Origin: Stenotrophomonas sp. UBA2629
Lineage (GTDB): Bacteria; Pseudomonadota; Gammaproteobacteria; Xanthomonadales; Xanthomonadaceae
Reading direction: 5' to 3'
DNA: 64,000 nucleotides
Assembly (NCBI GenBank): GCA_002359895.1
Contig: DEOB01000010.1
Location: forward strand, 1,545,134-1,609,133
The position numbers were made by a program, and so were the translations under genes. This document shows, one piece after another, positions 52,863 through 60,392 of this stretch (position 1 is the first letter of the stretch; every line of letters starts with the position of its first letter). The notes below the pieces were generated by a model that saw only the letters and a list, made by a program, of their open reading frames with translations, did no database searches and had not been told where the DNA came from.

Positions 52863-53117
52863 GTGGAAGGCATGAAACTCTATCTGGAAGGGCCGGGCCA
52901 GGAGCGTCGTCCGGTCAGAATCATCTCGACAGAGCAGAGTCGCTCCAGTGCCATGGCGGACAATTCCGCCCACCGGGCAATGGTCGGCATCGATCCGGAC
53001 ATCGAAATGAACACGTTGATGGACGAGGCCGGGAACATTGCTCGGCAGACTGACCGTGAAGGGTACCGATACAAGTTCGAGGGGTCTGATATCCCTTGGT
53101 CGCTGGTAGTGGGCTGA
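52863..53117 (+). CDS. Small protein of unknown function, paralogue of the gene at 46475
   Basis: The 84-residue product starts at a GTG after GGGAGACC. It shares MEGMKLYLEGPGQERRPV, MDEAGNIARQTDREGYRYKF and GSDIPWSLVVG with the product at 46475-46717. A CTATAAA element at 52812-52818 resembles a sigma-70 or sigma-S -10 box. It ends before a strong terminator. Function is unknown. Confidence 0.8.
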   Translation: MEGMKLYLEGPGQERRPVRIISTEQSRSSAMADNSAHRAMVGIDPDIEMNTLMDEAGNIARQTDREGYRYKFEGSDIPWSLVVG

Positions 53118-53122
53118 AACAC

Positions 53123-53152
53123 GGCGGGCCCTGTTACGGGGCCCGCCTTTTT
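53123..53152 (+). terminator. Intrinsic terminator after the small paralogue gene
   Basis: GGCGGGCCC pairs with GGGCCCGCC across a short loop, followed directly by five T. This is a canonical rho-independent terminator 5 bases past the stop codon. Confidence 0.85.
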
Positions 53153-53313
53153 ACGAACGTACAACTCACAAGCGCCGTGCAAGCTTGTTGCCCTCTGTCC
53201 ATCGTTGCTGCAGGGCTGCACATGTGCATCACGCACATACACGTGCTCTGTATGCAACGCCAACGACGATGGAACCGTACCGCGGCATTCCGCTGGCGGT
53301 AATGGAGAATGTC

Positions 53314-53517
53314 ATGGCGCAGAACCCACGCGACAACGAAGGCGGCTACCCTCCGGGCCCGAATGATCCGCAGCGCGACGATCAGATTCCGATTGATCCG
53401 GACGACAATGGCCCTGACCAGGACGAGCCGGACTTGGACGACGATGAGAATCCGAATGATCCAAACCAGAATCCGGAACGGCGTGAGCCTGATGACGGCG
53501 GCGAACGGTTGGGCTGA
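53314..53517 (+). CDS. Small acidic proline-rich protein
   Basis: The 67-residue product starts at the ATG at 53314 after GGAG. It is almost wholly Asp, Pro, Asn, Glu and Gly, for example PIDPDDNGPDQDEPDLDDDE, and is expected to be disordered and highly soluble. No family is recognised; the composition is like that of hydrophilic stress proteins. A strong hairpin terminator follows. Confidence 0.65.
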   Translation: MAQNPRDNEGGYPPGPNDPQRDDQIPIDPDDNGPDQDEPDLDDDENPNDPNQNPERREPDDGGERLG

Positions 53518-53540
53518 TCGCAACCGGTTGGCGGTAAAAC

Positions 53541-53567
53541 AGAAGGCCCCGTTTTGCGGGGCCTTCT
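53541..53567. terminator. Bidirectional terminator between two small genes
   Basis: AGAAGGCCCC and GGGGCCTTCT form a long stem with a GTTTTGC loop. It lies between the converging genes at 53314-53517 and 53590-53772. Confidence 0.8.
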
Positions 53568-53589
53568 GATGTCAGGAATGGGGTGGCCT

Positions 53590-53772
53590 CTACTCGGCTT
53601 TCTTCCTTGGCGGCGGTGGCCGCTCGTAGTCTTCCGGCTTGGCCGTGTGCTCGGCATCGGGCATGTCACGGTCTTTCCACACCGCTTTGTCGTTGCGGAA
53701 TTTGTCGGGTGTATGCGCCTCGTCCTGGCCGCTGACATCGGCCCCCGGGTTGGAAGATGGTTTGGTCATCAT
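53590..53772 (-). CDS. Small hydrophilic protein
   Basis: A 60-residue product with GAGGAG just before a double ATG (53772 or 53769). It is charged and proline-rich, with KFRNDKAVWKDRDMPDAEHT and PEDYERPPPPRKKAE. No family is recognised. It lies 30 bases after the DUF4142 gene stop, so the two may be co-transcribed. Confidence 0.65.
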   Translation of the reverse strand: MMTKPSSNPGADVSGQDEAHTPDKFRNDKAVWKDRDMPDAEHTAKPEDYERPPPPRKKAE

Positions 53773-53802
53773 CGACTCCTCAACTGGCTGACTTCAAAGT
53801 GA

Positions 53803-54471
53803 TCACGGCGTTGCATTCTTTTCAGATGTCTTGTCGCCTGGCACGCTGTTGTCACTCTTGTCCAGAGCGCGTGCATGCGAAAGATGCCGCGCGACATGCT
53901 GGCGGGTCTGCTGCACATGCGCCTTCGCCTGCGGGCTTGCAACTGCGGGAATCAAGGTGTCATCCAGCATTGCCAGCGCCTGCGTATGGCCAACGATCAT
54001 CGCGTCCACATAGGCCCGGCGATAATCGTCACCGCTCTTGTCCGCCATGTGCTGCAGCATCTGCTCACCTTTTGCCGCCTGCGCCTTGGCATTGGCGCTT
54101 TCGGCATCCGGATTCAACGCATTGGTCTGCGCTTTGTTCTGTGTATGCGCGTCGATCATCTGCTGCGCATAGTCGGCCACGTCGCCGCTGACGTTCTTCT
54201 CCAGTGCCTGGCGGCCGGCGGCAATCTCATAATCGTTGATGGCGTTGAGCACACCCAACGCGGAGCGCTCGCCCTCGCTCTGCGACTGCATCGCGCTGTC
54301 ACCCGTATGGGGGTTTGCCGTACCGCCCGACGACTCGGTGCGTGGCATCGTGGTTCCCGCTTCAGCCGCGGAAGTATTCGTAACCGAAGGAGCGTCCGGA
54401 TTGTCACGGCAGCCGGCCAAGGGGAGGGCGCAGGCCAGAGCCAGCGCGGTGGCTGGAATACGGATGTTCAT
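53803..54471 (-). CDS. DUF4142 family lipoprotein
   Basis: From the ATG at 54471, after GGAGGAG, the product is 222 residues with a lipoprotein signal (LACALPLAGC, Cys21). The DUF4142 domain (about 65-200) is a helical bundle with AINDYEIAAGRQALEKNVSG, DVADYAQQMIDAHTQ and a second half with DAMIVGHTQALAMLDDTLIP. Members are periplasmic or outer-membrane proteins often near stress genes; function is unknown. Confidence 0.88.
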   Translation of the reverse strand: MNIRIPATALALACALPLAGCRDNPDAPSVTNTSAAEAGTTMPRTESSGGTANPHTGDSAMQSQSEGERSALGVLNAINDYEIAAGRQALEKNVSGDVADYAQQMIDAHTQNKAQTNALNPDAESANAKAQAAKGEQMLQHMADKSGDDYRRAYVDAMIVGHTQALAMLDDTLIPAVASPQAKAHVQQTRQHVARHLSHARALDKSDNSVPGDKTSEKNATP

Positions 54472-54634
54472 CGGAGTAGCTCCTCCATTGTGAGTTCCAG
54501 CGCATCGGCTTAGGTAATACGCCATCTGGCTGTCTCGCTGACACCATCGGCGCGCTGCCATCCTTGCGGTTGTGGCGTTGCGCATACGTGGACCGCTGTG
54601 AGCAGCGAAATCACACTCAATAGAGCTGCTCAAT

Positions 54635-55012
54635 TCAGGCAACCGGCTTGGGATCCGCATCACCACTCTGGGCCACCGCTTCAGCCAATGACGACAGCAG
54701 GCGAATGCGTAACTTGGCCCAGTTGGCGCCCCAACGCATGCCGGCACTGGCCGAGCCCACCGCGACGATGGGCTGCGGGCGCTCGGGCTCCTGCAGAAAA
54801 ACATGCACGATCCAACCAAGGTGGCGCCTGCAGACCTCTAGCACTTTGACGGTGCCAAGGAACAGACATTTACGCTCCGGCTCTTCCACCCAATGGAACG
54901 GCGGCGGCAGGCGACTGGGGATGGCTTTGATCACAAAAAAGCTCCAGGCCACGGGAATGTGGCGCTTCTTCAGCTGGCTTGAACAAACGCCATGAACCGT
55001 GCGGACGATCAA
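54635..55012 (-). CDS. Hypothetical protein
   Basis: A frame of up to 125 residues with good codon use contains VAWSFFVIKAIPSRLPPPFH, WVEEPERKCLFLGTVKVLEV and SASAGMRWGANWAKLRIRLL. No signal peptide or family is recognised. The start is uncertain: TTG at 55012 is the longest, and a GTG 22 codons later (VAWSFF) is also possible. Confidence 0.5.
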   Translation of the reverse strand: MIVRTVHGVCSSQLKKRHIPVAWSFFVIKAIPSRLPPPFHWVEEPERKCLFLGTVKVLEVCRRHLGWIVHVFLQEPERPQPIVAVGSASAGMRWGANWAKLRIRLLSSLAEAVAQSGDADPKPVA

Positions 55013-55120
55013 TCGCCAACGCGATCTTCGAGTGTCGTGAACTCAGGCAACGCGCATCGCGCTGTCACGAACTCCAGTGCATGGCGTTCGAAAGCCAGCA
55101 CTGCGGGTTGCTCATGCTAT

Positions 55121-55351
55121 TCAACGTTTCGTTGATATCTGCTGCGGCCGGACTGCAGAACCGCAGCGCTGGACCGCCTGCTCAATATGACGAAGCGTAT
55201 TCAGCGCCTCGCTGGGCACATTTCCATTCAACTGTCGTTTGAGCAGGGACAATCCCAAGCTGACAACGTTCAGATCATTGCGCAGGTGATGCAGTTGCTG
55301 GCTATCCATCAAGCTGTGTCCGCGTGAGACGTAGGGGCCGGTCATCTGCAA
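55121..55351 (-). CDS. Small protein resembling a stand-alone histidine-kinase dimerisation helix pair
   Basis: The 76-residue frame (or 62 residues from an ATG at 55309) reads HHLRNDLNVVSLGLSLLKRQ followed by NTLRHIEQAVQRCGSAVR. This looks like the two helices of a HisKA domain with an H-x-x-x-N motif, but there is no ATPase domain. It is divergent from a receiver and HWE-kinase pair and might act as a phosphotransfer or inhibitory partner. That is inference. Confidence 0.5.
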   Translation of the reverse strand: MQMTGPYVSRGHSLMDSQQLHHLRNDLNVVSLGLSLLKRQLNGNVPSEALNTLRHIEQAVQRCGSAVRPQQISTKR

Positions 55352-55571
55352 CCAAGGGGTCGCCTGATCGCCGGCGTTCTGTTTCGTCTTAACCCTAGGC
55401 GGGTGCGCGTTACGCGGCCGTTGCGCGCCCAGTGTTCTCGTTGACGCCTGTCACACATCGCAGCGTGGCCCACTCCATGGAGGTCGCACAACGGCTCAAT
55501 GGCCTCGGCATTTCACGCTCTGGGCACGTCAACAGGCCGATATTGTCAGCAGATTCGAGGGACACGCCAGC

Positions 55572-55955
55572 ATGCAAAACACTCTCGCGGGGCGTCGCAT
55601 CCTCGTTGTGGAAGACGAGTACATTCTTGCCCAGTGCCTGTGTGAACTGCTGGAAGGCGACGGTGCCGAGGTACTGGGACCGGTAGGCAATCTGCAGGAT
55701 GCAGGTGCGCTGCTAGACAGCATAGCGTTGCCGGATGCGGCTATTCTGGACATCAATCTGGGCGGGGAGAACGTCTTTCCGGTTGCCGACCGCCTGAGCA
55801 GCGGGCAGGTACCGCTACTGTTCACCTCCGGCTATGACCGTGAGCTGGTGCCCGCGCGCTATGCAGGCAGCATGCAGTGCACCAAACCATTCGGCGTGGA
55901 GCAGATGCGGACGATGCTGATGGCTTTGCTGGATGCCAATGGCGATGTCCATTGA
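55572..55955 (+). CDS. Single-domain response regulator
   Basis: The 127-residue product is one receiver domain with VVEDEYILAQCL, phospho-acceptor Asp in AAILDINLGG, the TSGYD switch threonine or serine and the CTKPFG lysine. There is no output domain. It overlaps the start of the HWE kinase by 23 bases, so kinase and receiver are coupled and probably signal together, as in general stress response systems. Confidence 0.9.
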   Translation: MQNTLAGRRILVVEDEYILAQCLCELLEGDGAEVLGPVGNLQDAGALLDSIALPDAAILDINLGGENVFPVADRLSSGQVPLLFTSGYDRELVPARYAGSMQCTKPFGVEQMRTMLMALLDANGDVH

Positions 55956-57354
55956 TCCCGAACGTACCGACGCCGACCTTGGCGTTTCACCGGTTGTATC
56001 GGCGGACCTGGCCGGTTGGGTATGGCAGCTGAAGGATGATTCCATCGTCTGGGCTGACCGCCGTTTCGACATCTGCGGTTACCGGCCCAGCATCATTGCG
56101 CCCACCATGCAGGCCTTGCTTGCGCGCGTGCATGAGCAGGACCGCGAAGCGCTGGGAATGTTGCTGCTGCGTGCAGGCGTGGAGTACGACGAGTTCACCT
56201 GCCGTTTCCGTTACTGGCTGCCTGACGGACAGCAACGTTGCCTGCTCCTGAAGCGGCTTTTCCAGTCGCAGCCCGCGTATGAGCCGGGACGGGTGGTCGG
56301 CACCATCCACGACATCACCGATCACATCGACAGCGAGCGAGCCCTGCAGGAAAGCACCGCACGCTTTTTCCAGTTCGGCAACGCGTCCTCCGATGTGTTG
56401 TGGATACGCAATGCAGAGTCACTTGACCTTGAGTATCTCAGTCACGCCTTCGAGCGACTGTATGGCTCCGAATGCGGCAGCATGCTCGCGCACCCCACGC
56501 TCGATAGTTGGACAAGCCACATCGTGCCCGAGGACCGCTACAAGGTGCACGAAGCGCTGGAGCGCGTGCGAAAAGGCCAACGCGTGGTCATCGAGTACCG
56601 CATCCGCAGGGGCGATGGCGCACTTCGCTGGATGCGCAACACCAAGTTTCCATTACTCGATCCTGAGGGCCGGGTAGTACGTATTGGTGGCATTGGTCAT
56701 GACTGCACCGAAGAGAAAGACCAGATTGCACGCACCCAGGTGCTGATGGCCGAACTGCAGCACCGCACCCGCAACCTGATGGCGGTGATCCGCGCCGTTG
56801 CAGATCGCACGCTCAGCGAATGCGACACACTGGAGGAATTCGGCCATGCCTATGGCAGCCGTATCGAAGCGATTGCACGGGTCCAGTCGCTGCTGTCCAG
56901 CCTGGACGATGGCGGCAAGGTGGCATTCGACAAACTGCTGCACGAAGAGCTGAAGGCGCATGGTGCCGAGCGCGGCCGGGTAGTGCTGGAAGGGCCCACA
57001 GGCGTGGCCTTGCGTTCAACTACGCTGCAGACCTTCGCCTTGGCCCTGCACGAACTGGCGACCAATGCCGCCAAGTACGGCGCGCTTGGTTCTGAGACAG
57101 GGAAACTCAAAGTGTGTTGGCTCGTGCACCGCTGGGAAGATGGAACTCCCGCACTGAAAATGACCTGGAATGAAGAGTCCAGCGAAGCGGTTGCACGGCC
57201 CGCCGAACGCAAAGGCAGCTATGGCCGCGAGCTTATCGAGCGGGCACTGCCGTATCAGCTCAAGGCACGCACGTCCTATGCACTGACTTCACACGGCGTT
57301 GAGTGCACTGTGGAAGTGCCGCTACCCAAGTCGGCCTCCTTGCAACCGGGTTGA
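55933..57354 (+). CDS. HWE-family PAS histidine kinase
   Basis: The 473-residue kinase has two PAS/PAC units (about 25-140 and 145-265), the second with a YRIRRGDGALRWMRN PAC motif, and no membrane segment. The HWE core has the H box MAELQHRTRNLMAVIRAVAD, N box LALHELATNAAKYGAL and the WxE motif in MTWNEE. Such kinases sense light, redox or stress in other bacteria; no chromophore cysteine motif is visible. An ATG four codons into the frame is an alternative start. Confidence 0.9.
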   Translation: MPMAMSIDPERTDADLGVSPVVSADLAGWVWQLKDDSIVWADRRFDICGYRPSIIAPTMQALLARVHEQDREALGMLLLRAGVEYDEFTCRFRYWLPDGQQRCLLLKRLFQSQPAYEPGRVVGTIHDITDHIDSERALQESTARFFQFGNASSDVLWIRNAESLDLEYLSHAFERLYGSECGSMLAHPTLDSWTSHIVPEDRYKVHEALERVRKGQRVVIEYRIRRGDGALRWMRNTKFPLLDPEGRVVRIGGIGHDCTEEKDQIARTQVLMAELQHRTRNLMAVIRAVADRTLSECDTLEEFGHAYGSRIEAIARVQSLLSSLDDGGKVAFDKLLHEELKAHGAERGRVVLEGPTGVALRSTTLQTFALALHELATNAAKYGALGSETGKLKVCWLVHRWEDGTPALKMTWNEESSEAVARPAERKGSYGRELIERALPYQLKARTSYALTSHGVECTVEVPLPKSASLQPG

Positions 57355-57554
57355 AGCAGCAGTCGGTGGATACAGTTCTCACCAGCATGTTTTGAAGGCG
57401 AGGGCACGCAAGAAACCGCGTAAGCGCTGATGACGGCACCCTCCAAGCGCGAAAGCCCCGCTACGTGAAGAGTTTGCGTACTGCGATTCAACTTCTTTAT
57501 CTGGCTTTAGCACGCCAAACGATAGCGTGTGGCTTTCACATGACGGAGTACGAC

Positions 57555-57836
57555 ATGGCCAGGACCGCCCCCCGCGTTCATACCTCGCAGGAAGCGATCA
57601 GCGCGATGAAAGCGCTGCAGTTGGCCTTGGATGCAGAGCTTGTGATCGAGCTACACCTCAAAGATGGTCGCACTCTGCGCGGAACGGTGACCGAACGCCC
57701 CGCCGTCCAACAGTTCCGTGGGCCGGAGGAGGAAGAGGGCACCAATGGTCAGCTTTCATTGGATGTGCCGGGTGAAGGCGTGCAGTTGCTATGGCTGGAC
57801 GAGATAAAGGGATTCACGCGCCTTGGCAGCCATTGA
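57555..57836 (+). CDS. DUF3247 protein (Sm-like fold)
   Basis: The 93-residue product starts at the ATG at 57555 with GGAG 8 bases before. It matches the DUF3247 family of Xanthomonadaceae: RVHTSQEAISAMKALQLAL, LHLKDGRTLRGTVTERPAVQ, QFRGPEEEEGTNGQL and LLWLDEI. A member from X. campestris has been solved and is Sm-like, which suggests nucleic-acid binding, but the function is not known. Confidence 0.83.
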   Translation: MARTAPRVHTSQEAISAMKALQLALDAELVIELHLKDGRTLRGTVTERPAVQQFRGPEEEEGTNGQLSLDVPGEGVQLLWLDEIKGFTRLGSH

Positions 57837-57945
57837 TCGGCCCGCCGCTTCCCTGATCAACGGCGACTCCGGTTCAGTGTGCAGCCGCGCACGCCAGTAG
57901 CGCAGCTGCCAGAACCTATGTGATCGTTATCTGGCCGGAAGTTCA

Positions 57946-58203
57946 TCAGCACGCTTCGGACTTCGGTAGTCGGAGCGCAATTCTCCGCGCGGATGTATTC
58001 GGCAGGGCAATGTCCAGAATCACCACGTCAAATGTCTGCGCAAACAGGCTGCGGTAGAGAGCCGCCGCGTCACCCAAACCGTCCACCTTGAAGCCAAAGT
58101 CACGCAGGCCCGGCAGAAGCACGCGCTCACGCAGCATCGCGTCGTCTTCGGTAACGGCCACCTTCAACGGGAGATCGAGGCTTTTGTTGGCTTGATAGGT
58201 CAA
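57946..58203 (-). pseudogene. Truncated receiver domain of an OmpR-type regulator
   Basis: The 85-residue frame starts MTYQANKSLDLPLKVAVTED and has the receiver beginning EDDAMLRERVLLPGL and phospho-acceptor VVILDIALP. It then breaks off into ARRIALRLPKSEAC and a stop, losing the second half of the receiver with its lysine and any DNA-binding domain. I see no continuation downstream, so I call it a decayed regulator; a functional short protein is less likely. Confidence 0.6.
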
Positions 58204-58414
58204 GTGGGTGGCGTCTCAATGGTCCGGGCAAGACTACTGGAGTTGCCCGGGCGTCATCCCGTCCTTCGGGCAGCGATCATCCGAGGTATCCGGTGATAGA
58301 ACGTTGCCGCGATGCGTTTCCGGTTCGACTGACGTGCAGGTGCATGCGGGCGGCCCGGTGAGCAAACCTGCGCAGATCGAAGCGGTGCATCTTCGATTGG
58401 CGCACGGAGCAAGC

Positions 58415-58999
58415 TCAATCGACTTTCAGTCCCCGTAACAGCAATTCAAGTGCAGCGGTCGCCTGTACCAGGCGAGCACTTGCGTCGTCTCCTTCGGCAA
58501 TCCAGAACGCGGCCTCGGCCAGGCTGCCGTAGATCAACGATGCCAGCGCTTGTGCATCCACCGGCGCGATCAGGCCGCGCTGGATGAGGCTGTCGATGAG
58601 GTGTTGCATTGAGGCCACGCAGTGTCGCTGCGAGTCAGGCGAGGCGCCCCCGAGTACGGCGCGTGCATCGCGCAGCACGATGCGCTGGATTTCCGGCTCC
58701 AACGCCATGTCCAGGTAAGCGACGCAACGCTGGCGGAAACCGTCCCAGGCATCCTCTGCCGCATCGCTGATTGCTGTTAAGCGCGTATCGGTCTCGGCAT
58801 CAATCTGTTCGACCACGGCTGCCAGCAGCCCCTTTTTGTCGCCGAAGTGGTGGTACAGGGCACCGCGCGTAAGTCCCGCCTGGGCGGTCAGGTCGTCCAT
58901 GGAGGTGGCGGCATAACCGTGCTCGCTGAACACCCTGCGGGCAGTGGACAGCAGGGTGACGCGGGTTTCTTCCATTTCGGCGCGAGTGCGGCGGACCAT
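58415..58999 (-). CDS. TetR-family repressor of the adjacent MFS genes
   Basis: The 194-residue protein starts at the ATG at 58999 after AAGGAG. The helix-turn-helix (about 10-58) reads LLSTARRVFSEHGYAATSMD then DLTAQAGLTRGALYHHFGDK, typical of AcrR-type repressors. The C-terminal ligand domain is helical. Two identical palindromes lie between it and the divergent MFS gene, which it probably represses along with itself. Confidence 0.9.
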   Translation of the reverse strand: MVRRTRAEMEETRVTLLSTARRVFSEHGYAATSMDDLTAQAGLTRGALYHHFGDKKGLLAAVVEQIDAETDTRLTAISDAAEDAWDGFRQRCVAYLDMALEPEIQRIVLRDARAVLGGASPDSQRHCVASMQHLIDSLIQRGLIAPVDAQALASLIYGSLAEAAFWIAEGDDASARLVQATAALELLLRGLKVD

Positions 59000-59035
59000 C
59001 CAGAGCTCCTTACAAACGGCAAGCATGATTGTTTA

Positions 59036-59050
59036 CATACGGAGCGTATG
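59036..59050. promoter_or_regulatory. TetR operator 1
   Basis: CATACG, GAG, CGTATG is a perfect 15-base palindrome 37 bases before the TetR gene start. An identical-arm copy lies 31 bases further on. Confidence 0.75.
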
Positions 59051-59066
59051 AATGTAGCATTTTATT

Positions 59067-59081
59067 CATACGCATCGTATG
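59067..59081. promoter_or_regulatory. TetR operator 2
   Basis: CATACG, CAT, CGTATG is a perfect palindrome with the same arms as operator 1. The centres are 31 bases apart, about three helical turns, so two dimers would bind on the same face of the DNA. Confidence 0.75.
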
Positions 59082-59134
59082 TATTGTCATGCTGCGACCT
59101 GCACCAAGCAAGTCCGGCCGCATTGGAGACCCCG

Positions 59135-60361
59135 TTGGCCACTTCTTATCGTGAACTGTTTGCTACGCCTGGCGCGCCGGGGTTGGTCATGGCGGGGCTG
59201 ATCGCACGCTTGCCACTGCCCATGACGGGCATCGGCATCATCAGCCTGTTGTCTTCGTTACGCGGCAGCTATGCGCTGGCCGGCGCGGTGTCCGGGTTGT
59301 TTGTCCTGACTTACGCGGTTCTCTCGCCGCAGGTGTCGCGGCTGGTCGATCGGCACGGGCAGGGGCGCGTGCTGCCCTTTGCGACTGCCCTCAGTGTTGT
59401 CGGGCTGCTGTTGCTTGCCATCGCCATGTGGCTGAACGCACCCGACTGGACGTTGTTTGCCGCCGCCGTGCTGGCTGGCTGCATGCCGAGCGTTTCGGCG
59501 ATGGTGCGCGCACGCTGGACGGCGCTGCACCGTGGTCGTCCGGTATTGCAGGCTGCCTACTCACTTGAGACGGTAATTGATGAGCTTAGTTTCATCGCCG
59601 GGCCGCCAATCGCGGTGGGGCTGTCGATCGCGCTGATACCGCAGGCAGCCGTGTTGGCCGCGGCGGTGTTGCTGGCTGTTGGCATCGCTGCGCTGGTAGT
59701 GCAGCGCGGTACCGAGCCTACCGTGGAATTGATCGAAGCGACGGCGCGCAGGCAGCAACCGATGATCGCTTTCACGGGGGTTGCTTGGTTGGTCCTGCTG
59801 ATGATGGCGATGGGTCTTATTGTCGGCAGCATCGATATCACCAGTGTTGCGTTCACCGCGGCGCTTGGCCAGCCCGGCGCTGCCAGCCTTGTGCTGTCGG
59901 CGTACGCGCTCGGCTCCTGCACGGCAGGGCTGCTGTTTGGTGCTCGACGCGTGTCGCTTCCACTGCATCGGCAATTGCTGCTGGGTGGCACGGCGACCGC
60001 GCTGACCACCTTGCCACTGCTTTATGTCACCGGGACTGTGCAGCTTGCGTTGGCCGTTCTGGTGGCCGGGTTGTTCTTCGCGCCGACGATGATCGTAGCG
60101 ATGTCGCTGATTGAACGGCGCGGTCCCGCACAACGTGTGACCGAAGGCATGACCTGGCTTCTGGCGGGGCTCAATGTTGGCGTGGCGGCCGGTGCCGCAA
60201 TGTCTGGCCAAGCGGTCGACCGCATAGGCCCGCATGCCGGCTTCGTCGTTGCGCTCTGCGCAGGCGGCGCTGTGCTGCTCACCTCCTGGCTGACCAGCCG
60301 GGCTCTGCAGCGTTCGGATCGCATCTGCTGCGGCGCTGATCCCGCTATCAAAGCCGGCTGA
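59135..60361 (+). CDS. MFS transporter, first of a pair
   Basis: I place the start at the TTG at 59135, six bases after GGAG and beyond both operators; longer frames would run into the TetR gene. The 408-residue protein has about 12 membrane helices, a cytoplasmic loop with DRHGQGRVLPFATALSVVG and RARWTALHRGRPVLQAAYSL. It resembles drug or metabolite efflux carriers. The substrate is unknown, but control by an AcrR-type repressor suggests export of a toxic compound. Confidence 0.85.
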   Translation: MATSYRELFATPGAPGLVMAGLIARLPLPMTGIGIISLLSSLRGSYALAGAVSGLFVLTYAVLSPQVSRLVDRHGQGRVLPFATALSVVGLLLLAIAMWLNAPDWTLFAAAVLAGCMPSVSAMVRARWTALHRGRPVLQAAYSLETVIDELSFIAGPPIAVGLSIALIPQAAVLAAAVLLAVGIAALVVQRGTEPTVELIEATARRQQPMIAFTGVAWLVLLMMAMGLIVGSIDITSVAFTAALGQPGAASLVLSAYALGSCTAGLLFGARRVSLPLHRQLLLGGTATALTTLPLLYVTGTVQLALAVLVAGLFFAPTMIVAMSLIERRGPAQRVTEGMTWLLAGLNVGVAAGAAMSGQAVDRIGPHAGFVVALCAGGAVLLTSWLTSRALQRSDRICCGADPAIKAG

Positions 60362-60392
60362 TGCCGGTACTTTTTCCCCAAGGGTCTATTCC

